From the NCBI RefSeq assembly GCF_023380225.1, contig NZ_CP093363.1, positions 1 to 42,663 of the forward strand: DNA of 42,663 bases, in the 5' to 3' direction. Numbering within the stretch: the stretch's first letter is position 1; the number at the start of each line of letters is the position of its first letter. The DNA comes from Apilactobacillus apisilvae (GTDB taxonomy: Bacteria; Bacillota; Bacilli; Lactobacillales; Lactobacillaceae). A program made the position numbers and the translations under genes. The notes beneath the pieces are model-generated. The model was not told the DNA's origin, did no database searches, and saw nothing but the letters and a program-made list of their open reading frames with translations. Positions 36,333 through 42,663 of this stretch are shown piece after piece.

Positions 36333-39300
36333 GCAAGCGGCAATTGGTGCTGACATCTCAGTTAGTGGTATAGACGATTTATTCAAAGCCAATGACTATA
36401 TGGATAAATTGATAGATAAATCAGAAAAGCTGAGAAGCGAAGGCAAAAAGTCTAATGAATCAGTTCAAGGATTAAATGAAAATAATACTGGATTACAGGC
36501 TTTAAATCGTAGTACACAAGAAGCTACTAACTCATATCGCTTTATGAGCAATGAAATTAATAAAGCTAAGGCAACAGTAGAAAATTTAAAGAATACTATT
36601 ATTGGTCAAAACTCAGAAATTCAACAAATGAAGCAAAGAATGAACGAGTTACGCCAAAACAATCCAGTATTGCAATCTATTCGTGATAACTTTAAGAATA
36701 ATAATAAAGTCATCAAAGAAAATGTGAATAATGTTAAAAAATTAAGTGATTCAATCAATCAAATTCATTCCGATAACATTAAACGACTAGGCTCTGACAG
36801 TGAAGAAACTGGTCGTAAGATGGGCGAAACTGAAAAGTCTATGCACCGTTTTAGAGATACAGCTTTAGGAACTTTTGCAGGAAATATTTTTGCTAATACT
36901 TTTGGCAGTATTCCTGGTGTGTTAAAAGATGCCACTGAGCAAGGACTTAAATTTAGTTCTGCTGGAGCTGACGTTAAAAAGAACTGGGCTAATGCTGGCT
37001 TAAGTGGAACAGATGCTGATGGAATGATTAAGCAACTTGGAGAAATTCAACAACATGCCAATATATCTGCCGGATCAATAGTTAATATGCAAAAGCAATA
37101 TTTAGGTTTAACCAATGGTAATGTTGGTCAAGCTCAAAAACTAACATCATCAGTAACTTCTTTTGGTAAAGAATCTGGTATGGGTGAACGTCAAAACAAG
37201 ATGTTAAATCGAATGATGAGTTCCAATAATAAGGTTAATGCTGGAATGTTCAATAAAACGGCACTTGGTCCTTTGAGAAATGAAATCATTCAAATGTCTG
37301 GAATGACCAAAGGTGCTTTTGAAAACATGCTTAATTCTGGAAAGCTAACCGGTGATAAACTACGTGGCTATATGATTGATGCTTCTAAAGATAGTGGCAA
37401 AGCATGGAATCAATACTTGCAAACTGATGCTGGTAAAGCAGATATGTTCCACGCCACTATGACTAAAACTAAAAAGTTATTTGATACTGGCGTTTCTGGT
37501 AATTTATTTAGTTCTATTCAGCAAATAGTAGGACAGCATAAATCCTTAGCTGAAGTACAAAAAACCGTAAAAGGATTAGCTGCAACACTAGGTAAAACTG
37601 TTGGAACTTTTATGGGAAGAGCAATTGGATTTATCACTAAGAATGAAGGCTCTCTAAAGGCAATTGGAACCGCAATATGGAACATTGTGAAAGCCATTAG
37701 TTCAGGTGCTTGGGAAACCATTAAAGGCGTGCTAAATGCCATATCAGGTCATGCTAAATCTGCTCATAACGGATTAAATGGTATGGCTAGTGCGTTAACC
37801 GCTATTTCTAAACATCAAAGCATGCTAAAAGCTATCGGTGGTACTCTAGTAACAATTTTCGCTGTTTCTAAAATTATGAAGTCTGTAATATTTATCGGAA
37901 AATTCATTAAGACTTTAAAAGAACTAAAAGTTGTATTAATTGTAACTAAGGGCGCAATGCTTGTTTTACGTGCTGCACAATGGGCATTAAATGTTGCTAT
38001 GGATGCTAATCCTATTGGACTAATCATTACTGCAGTCGCTGCTTTAGGATTTGGAATCTATGAATTGTACAAACATTTTAAACCTTTTAGGAAAATAGTT
38101 AATGGCGCTTTTTCATCTGCCGGCAAAGTGATCAAGAAAGTTGGAAAATGGTTTGGCGGAGTTGGGCATACAATAGCTAAATCCACAGGTCACATGATTA
38201 GTTCTGTTGGTAAGTTTGGCCATAGTGTTTCTCAAAAATTTGGTGATGCTAAAAAATCTGCATCTAATTTTGCAAAATCTATAGCCGGAAAAGTTCAAAA
38301 CACTTACAGCAAAGGTATGGCACAACTCAAGAAGCATTCTCTAGGAACTTATAAAACAATTAAAAGTGGTACTAATGTTTTATCTGACTTTATCCATGGT
38401 GATTTTAGCAAAATGGGTAAGGATATACCTGATCTAGCCCATAATATGTGGAACAGTGTAAGTGGAAAGTTCACTAAAGGATTTGGATCTTTGAAGGATA
38501 TAACTCATGATGCAATTAGTAGCATATCTAATACATTTAAGTCTTGGGGTTCGTCAATAGGAAGTTTTTTCAAAAATCTCTGGAGTGGAATTGAAAATAC
38601 TTTTAAATCAGCAATAAATTGGTTGTCAAACCTTATTAAGCCTGCACTAAAGGGCGTTAATTGGATAACGTCCAAATTAGGAGGTAAAACCATAAATGTT
38701 GATGCTTTCCATTTAGCAAACGGAACTATGAATGGAAAATTGCAAAAGAACTCTTTAGCTATGCTAAATGATGGTCATGACAGCCCTGAAACTGGTAATA
38801 AAGAATTAGTACAGCTACCAAATGGTAAAGAATTTATTCCACAAAAGCGTAACTGGGTTGGTATGTTGCCTAAAGGTAGCCGAGTTTTTAATGCAACTCA
38901 GACTAAAATGCTCATGGAACTTCGTGGAATTAGAAAATATGCAGGCGGTGGAATTATAGGTGACATAACCAGCGGAATTGGTAATGTTGCCCATAAAGCA
39001 GCTTCAGGAATAGGCCATATTACGCATGGAGCTGAACGTTTAGGTAGTAAAGCGTTACATGGTGTTGAACATGCTGGCAGTTCTGCTTGGAACTGGACTA
39101 AATCAGCAGCAGGTGGATTGTGGAATGGTGCTAAAGGCGTTGCTAATGCAGTTGCACATCCGATTAAATTTATTAAATCTTTATTTAGTGGACTACCAAA
39201 GATGCCAGAAATGGTTGAAAATATGGCTGGTGGAATGCTAAACAAAGTTAAAAATGCTGCACTATCTTTCTTTAATAATAATGCTGGTGAAACTTCAAAC

Positions 39301-39939
39301 CCTGGTGGAGCTTCTATGAATCGTTGGAAACCAGTTATCAAAAAAGCTGCTGCAATCATGCATCAAGCCTTATCGGGGAACGATATGGCAGTTATGTTAC
39401 ATCGTATTTTTCAAGAATCAACTGGTGACCCTCATAGACATCAAGAAGTACAAGATATTAATTCCGAAGAAGGGCATCCTAGTTATGGTCTAATGCAATT
39501 TATTCCATCAACCTTTAACGCTTGGAAAGTTCCGGGACACGGTAACCAAGGCAATGGATTAGACAATATTTTGGCAACCATGAACGACTCAAATTGGAGA
39601 ACAGATATAGCAGTTAGTGGTGGCTGGGGTCCAACTGGTCGCAAAGCACGTAAGAATGGCGGTCCAGTTAAAAAAGATGAAATTTATCGTGTAAACGAAG
39701 ATGGGTTTGAATTATTCAAGCCTAAGAAAGATGGAAAAGTCTTAAATCATACCGATTCTAAACGTGTGATTAATAACTCTAATCGTCCAATCAAGGTAAA
39801 TTACAATCCTACTATTAATCTAAATGGCACTGATATCACTAAAGATGATGTTGATGAAAGTTTAGCAAGTGGAATTGATGTTTTAATGGATAGCTTAAAT
39901 TCAAAAACAAATGAAGAAGGAGGTTCAATAATTGGCTAG
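36316..39939 (+). CDS. Tape measure protein with SLT lytic domain
   Basis: A 1207-residue tape measure that sets tail length. Residues 1-180 are coiled coil (TQEATNSYRFMSNEINKAKA). Residues about 500-590 are hydrophobic membrane-like segments (LKAIGGTLVTIFAVSKIMKS, ANPIGLIITAVAALGFGIYE). The 720-990 region is glycine/alanine- and histidine-rich. Residues about 1005-1110 form a soluble lytic transglycosylase domain (RIFQESTGDPHRH, then EGHPSYGLMQFIPSTFNAW) that opens peptidoglycan at infection. ATG 36316 follows AAGGAGGTGAAAACA. Length of about 1200 implies a tail of roughly 180 nm by the usual scaling, an inference. Confidence 0.92.
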   Translation: MTETFRQAAIGADISVSGIDDLFKANDYMDKLIDKSEKLRSEGKKSNESVQGLNENNTGLQALNRSTQEATNSYRFMSNEINKAKATVENLKNTIIGQNSEIQQMKQRMNELRQNNPVLQSIRDNFKNNNKVIKENVNNVKKLSDSINQIHSDNIKRLGSDSEETGRKMGETEKSMHRFRDTALGTFAGNIFANTFGSIPGVLKDATEQGLKFSSAGADVKKNWANAGLSGTDADGMIKQLGEIQQHANISAGSIVNMQKQYLGLTNGNVGQAQKLTSSVTSFGKESGMGERQNKMLNRMMSSNNKVNAGMFNKTALGPLRNEIIQMSGMTKGAFENMLNSGKLTGDKLRGYMIDASKDSGKAWNQYLQTDAGKADMFHATMTKTKKLFDTGVSGNLFSSIQQIVGQHKSLAEVQKTVKGLAATLGKTVGTFMGRAIGFITKNEGSLKAIGTAIWNIVKAISSGAWETIKGVLNAISGHAKSAHNGLNGMASALTAISKHQSMLKAIGGTLVTIFAVSKIMKSVIFIGKFIKTLKELKVVLIVTKGAMLVLRAAQWALNVAMDANPIGLIITAVAALGFGIYELYKHFKPFRKIVNGAFSSAGKVIKKVGKWFGGVGHTIAKSTGHMISSVGKFGHSVSQKFGDAKKSASNFAKSIAGKVQNTYSKGMAQLKKHSLGTYKTIKSGTNVLSDFIHGDFSKMGKDIPDLAHNMWNSVSGKFTKGFGSLKDITHDAISSISNTFKSWGSSIGSFFKNLWSGIENTFKSAINWLSNLIKPALKGVNWITSKLGGKTINVDAFHLANGTMNGKLQKNSLAMLNDGHDSPETGNKELVQLPNGKEFIPQKRNWVGMLPKGSRVFNATQTKMLMELRGIRKYAGGGIIGDITSGIGNVAHKAASGIGHITHGAERLGSKALHGVEHAGSSAWNWTKSAAGGLWNGAKGVANAVAHPIKFIKSLFSGLPKMPEMVENMAGGMLNKVKNAALSFFNNNAGETSNPGGASMNRWKPVIKKAAAIMHQALSGNDMAVMLHRIFQESTGDPHRHQEVQDINSEEGHPSYGLMQFIPSTFNAWKVPGHGNQGNGLDNILATMNDSNWRTDIAVSGGWGPTGRKARKNGGPVKKDEIYRVNEDGFELFKPKKDGKVLNHTDSKRVINNSNRPIKVNYNPTINLNGTDITKDDVDESLASGIDVLMDSLNSKTNEEGGSIIG

Positions 39940-41068
39940 TAAATTAAGCGATGCAAAAATCAGATCAGAAACCAAAATCTGGTCTAAAAAAGTTAAAAAA
40001 ATAGCAAGTAAATTAAAAGCAAAAAGAAAAGACCACCAATCATTGATTGATGGTCTTAATAGTATAAATAAGAATTTGAATAGTCCTGAATACAATAAGG
40101 CTCAAGGCTCTTATGATAATTACAAGAGCCAAGCAAGTGATTTAAAAGCTAAGATTAAAAAATCAAAGTCTAAAAAGACTAAATCTAAGTTGCAAGGTCA
40201 ATTGAATGATGTGATTAAAAAGAAATCGGCATTATCACAGAAAATGAATAGCATTGCACGTAATAAAGGATTTACTGTCTGGCATAATCGAAAAGTTAGA
40301 AAAGAAGTGACTATTCGCAACTCTAATAAATTGATTCATAGTTTAGAAAAGCAAAAATCGCATGCTAAAGGTAAATATAGTTATTACCGCAATACGATTT
40401 TAACTCGTCACAGGAATAGAATTCGTAAAAAGAATAGTAAAATCATGCGTAAAAAAATTAAACATGCTAAAAAACATGGTGCATCTGTTCTATACCGTAC
40501 CGATATGATGGATTCAGAAGTTTTTTGGCTATATGAAACTAGCCCTAGTGAAACTAACAGTAATACCGTTGCTACGCATGCAACTGATAAAAATTCAGTT
40601 CAAACCAATTACGTTGCTCTTGATAGCCGAGAACTAAGCGGTACTTATATTTTGCAGGGTAAAAATTTAAAAGATGCTAGTCATAAATATAAAAAGTTAA
40701 TGTTGTGGTCACGTCACTATGAATTTACAATTCAAGGTTTTAGTTATTGGCAACATGCTTACATTAGTTCAATCGGAAAATCCACTGATGAAACAATGAA
40801 TAAGAATGCGTTGAGCTTATCAATTAGCTTTACTTATGCCAAGCAAGCTAAAATTCAATACTCCAGGACTAAATCTAAACGTAAGGCACCTGCTAAAAAA
40901 CATAAAGGAAGTAAAAGTGGTACTAAAGGTGGTCATATAAGAGTTAAACCTGGTATGACCTATGCACAAATCGCTAAAAAGTCAGGAACTTCATTATCTC
41001 ATTTGATGAAGATTAATAAATGGCCAGCAAATAAGTTACCAGTCGGTGCGAAAGTGAGGACTAGATAA
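39932..41068 (+). CDS. LysM-domain baseplate hub protein (XkdP-like)
   Basis: A 378-residue protein. The N-terminal 190 residues are a lysine-rich coiled coil (KRKDHQSLIDGLNSINKNLN; LKAKIKKSKSKKTKSKLQG). The middle is a structural domain (FTIQGFSYWQHAYISSIGKS). The last 50 residues are a LysM motif (GMTYAQIAKKSGTSLSHLMK, then LPVGAKVRT), which binds peptidoglycan or anchors the tail. Start is TTG 39932 after AAGGAGGTTCAATAA; no ATG is available, and it overlaps the tape measure stop. The extra N-terminal coiled coil is longer than in XkdP itself. Confidence 0.83.
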   Translation: MASKLSDAKIRSETKIWSKKVKKIASKLKAKRKDHQSLIDGLNSINKNLNSPEYNKAQGSYDNYKSQASDLKAKIKKSKSKKTKSKLQGQLNDVIKKKSALSQKMNSIARNKGFTVWHNRKVRKEVTIRNSNKLIHSLEKQKSHAKGKYSYYRNTILTRHRNRIRKKNSKIMRKKIKHAKKHGASVLYRTDMMDSEVFWLYETSPSETNSNTVATHATDKNSVQTNYVALDSRELSGTYILQGKNLKDASHKYKKLMLWSRHYEFTIQGFSYWQHAYISSIGKSTDETMNKNALSLSISFTYAKQAKIQYSRTKSKRKAPAKKHKGSKSGTKGGHIRVKPGMTYAQIAKKSGTSLSHLMKINKWPANKLPVGAKVRTR

Positions 41069-41388
41069 TGGATCATGATTATATAGAAGTTAGCGTTGAT
41101 GATATGCCATACTCACAAGAAGTTGAGTTAGCTGATAATAGTTACATTTTTAAGTTCTACCATAATGAGATTGATGATTTATTCTATATTGATTTGTTTG
41201 ATTATGATGGGAATTTAATTGTGGCTGGTGAACCTATCGTTATTAATAAACCACTTTGGCGAAATATTAATAATGATAAATTACCAGTAGAAACCATTAT
41301 TCCACTTGATGAATCTGGTCAAGAAACTGAGATTAATGCAGATAATTTAGGCGAAACGGTACAGTTATGTATTGATGATTTGGGGTGA
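41068..41388 (+). CDS. Baseplate hub plug-like protein
   Basis: A 106-residue, beta-rich protein whose second half (INKPLWRNINNDKLPVETII, then PLDESGQETEI) resembles the plug domain found in the baseplate hub of phage Pam3 and many myophages. It lies between the LysM protein and the hub in the usual place. Start ATG 41068 overlaps the stop of the previous gene (TAATG). Assignment from motif and order. Confidence 0.7.
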   Translation: MDHDYIEVSVDDMPYSQEVELADNSYIFKFYHNEIDDLFYIDLFDYDGNLIVAGEPIVINKPLWRNINNDKLPVETIIPLDESGQETEINADNLGETVQLCIDDLG

Positions 41389-41392
41389 TTAA

Positions 41393-42262
41393 ATGATTAC
41401 AACTAAAGGTTACTATTTTGGCTATAAAACAGTAATTGCGGTTATTTCCAAGCATGGGAAATTAACTATGTATGATGGTGAATATGAGATTAACTCTGAT
41501 GATACGCCAACCCCTAGCAATAATACTTTCACTAAATATAATTTGTCTGCTGATACTTTGCATAAATTATCTAAAGGCGACCATGTAATTGTATATAGTG
41601 GTCCAACTGACTTATATGGTATTACTGGCGAAGGTAATATCACTAAAATTGAAACGACTAACTCTGATGGTAAAGACCAACAAACTACGGTCACTTTTCA
41701 AGAAGGCACTGATTACTCTAAGAATTCATTAAAAAGTAACTTTAATGGTGTTAAAACCGTTAAGCAAAAGAAGGGCAAAAAGAAAGTTAATATTTCTTTT
41801 AAAAAAGGTGCTAAAGCTAAAGAAATCATTACTAAAGTGGCCAAAGTCAGTGGGATTAAGATTTATCATTTAAAACTAGCGAAAAATAAGATATATAAGC
41901 GTGGTTACACTGTTTCAAATAATCCATACAATGCTATTAAGCAAATCGTTAAGGATTGCAAATCAGCCATGTATTATCGTAAAGGCAAACTGGTTATTGA
42001 TGATAATAAAACTGATAATCCATATCATGAGCATTTATATTTGAGTGAAGAATCTGGTATGTATCAAGAACCTAGTGTTTCTGATGATGATAATAGTAAA
42101 ACATACACTTTAAATTGCTTTGATGATCCACGATTATCAGCTGGTTCATCAGTTCAAATTAGTTCTAAATTGTTGAATGGCTTATACCGTGTGAAAAGTG
42201 TCAAACATACTCATCAGAATAATTATGAAATGGAGGTGGTAGTTTATGCGAAAACCAAATAA
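41393..42262 (+). CDS. Baseplate hub protein (XkdQ / gpD-like)
   Basis: A 289-residue hub protein. The N-terminal region (KYNLSADTLHKLSKGDHVIV, then YSGPTDLYGITGEGNITKIE) and the C-terminal LSAGSSVQISSKLLNGLYRV followed by VKHTHQNNYEMEV are typical of the late control gene D/XkdQ hub family, which forms the central tail spike base. The middle is a lysine-rich segment (KQKKGKKKVNISFKKGAK). ATG 41393 follows TTGGGGTGATTAA. It overlaps the next gene by 17 bases. Confidence 0.8.
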   Translation: MITTKGYYFGYKTVIAVISKHGKLTMYDGEYEINSDDTPTPSNNTFTKYNLSADTLHKLSKGDHVIVYSGPTDLYGITGEGNITKIETTNSDGKDQQTTVTFQEGTDYSKNSLKSNFNGVKTVKQKKGKKKVNISFKKGAKAKEIITKVAKVSGIKIYHLKLAKNKIYKRGYTVSNNPYNAIKQIVKDCKSAMYYRKGKLVIDDNKTDNPYHEHLYLSEESGMYQEPSVSDDDNSKTYTLNCFDDPRLSAGSSVQISSKLLNGLYRVKSVKHTHQNNYEMEVVVYAKTK

Positions 42263-42663
42263 AAAGGTGGTAGACCGTAAAAATAAAGTATCTAATTTTA
42301 TATTTAACGCTTACCCACAATTTATCATGGGAAAAATTCATTGCATTAATTTAGGTAGAATCATTAAATATGATAAAGCAGACCATACTTGTTCAGTTCA
42401 ATTACTGCCTTTGCAGCATGATAATGACAAAATTGCTCCTATCAATGAAGTGATTGTGCCTGCTTCAATTTGGCAAAATGACAAAGCAATGGAAAAAATA
42501 AAAGACAAAATATCAATTGAATACAAATCATTAAAAGTCGGTAGTGTTGTAACTATCGGCTTTTTTGATACCGAAATTGATAACTTTGCTGGAAAAGATA
42601 ACTTCAAAATTGATTCTACTCGTAAACATTCTCTAAACGATGCCACTTTGTTAGGAGTGATTG
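42246..42663 (+). CDS. Baseplate protein DUF2577 (XkdR-like), continues at base 1
   Basis: From ATG 42246 (overlapping the hub gene, ribosome site ATGGAGGTGGTAGTTT) the frame is open to the right edge, ending RKHSLNDATLLGVI plus one base. Joining base 1 gives GAA CCA TGA, that is, two more residues and a stop at 6-8, for 141 residues. The end RxHSLNDAxxxGVI is characteristic of the DUF2577/XkdR family, an inner baseplate protein, and the preceding VGSVVTIGFFDTEIDNFAG is its core. The clean join and the ATGA overlap with the next gene show that the window's ends are contiguous. Confidence 0.85.
   Translation, partial: MRKPNKKVVDRKNKVSNFIFNAYPQFIMGKIHCINLGRIIKYDKADHTCSVQLLPLQHDNDKIAPINEVIVPASIWQNDKAMEKIKDKISIEYKSLKVGSVVTIGFFDTEIDNFAGKDNFKIDSTRKHSLNDATLLGVI

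Noticed and set aside
1..42663. Integrase, excisionase or attP site.
   Set aside because: No protein with tyrosine (R-H-R-Y) or serine recombinase features was seen on either strand; this absence supports the phage-plasmid view but is not proof.

Overview
The window looks like one complete circular (or circularly permuted) genome of a temperate, contractile-tailed phage of a low-GC lactic acid bacterium, most likely Lactobacillaceae. The reading frame open at the right edge (42246 onward) continues without a break into the left edge and stops at base 8, in an ATGA overlap with the next baseplate gene. The host assignment is an inference from AT-rich composition, strong AGGAGG ribosome sites, an LLH-type holin, a GH25 lysin and PBSX/Xkd-like tail gene order.

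Layout on the + strand: 1-4300 is the end of the baseplate plus the tail fibre; 4188-5649 is a diversity-generating retroelement (DGR) with variable repeat (VR), hairpin, template repeat (TR) and reverse transcriptase; 5618-7867 is a short baseplate tail and the lysis module. 7868-9185 is a mostly non-coding accessory stretch with a predicted small RNA and AT-rich iterons. 9186-10363 is a plasmid-type partition cassette (ParA plus a ribbon-helix-helix partner). 10398-13974 is the lysogeny region: four leftward genes including two repressors, then cro and a Bro-N antirepressor. 13964-22485 is early replication and recombination (DUF1351, ERF, SSB, a replisome organiser with internal iterons, a helicase loader, an HNH nuclease) ending in an ArpU-type late regulator. 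22463-24302 holds the predicted late promoter, an intact tRNA-Asn, two tRNA-like remnants and small genes. 24399-29892 is packaging, portal and MuF protein; 29981-33779 is capsid and neck; 33781-42663 is sheath, tube, frameshifted chaperone, tape measure and baseplate hub.

The outstanding system is the DGR. The last 35 codons of the tail fibre contain a repeat of about 96 bp whose near-identical, non-coding template lies 165 bp downstream. Six of the eight differences fall at template adenines, an 8-bp-stem hairpin sits between the repeats, and the RT carries the DGR-type SQ motif. The phage can therefore probably diversify the receptor-binding tip of its own tail fibre. The other two differences suggest the template itself has been rewritten at former adenines.

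No integrase or excisionase is visible anywhere in this apparently complete genome, whereas a ParA/RHH/iteron partition locus is. The simplest reading is a phage-plasmid whose prophage is maintained as a low-copy replicon. Other notable points are a probable -2 frameshift in the tail assembly chaperone, an apparent frameshift in the baseplate J gene, an 11-bp-phased GACCG array before the late promoter, 22-bp-phased iterons in the replication gene, and unexplained palindromes around the terminase genes.
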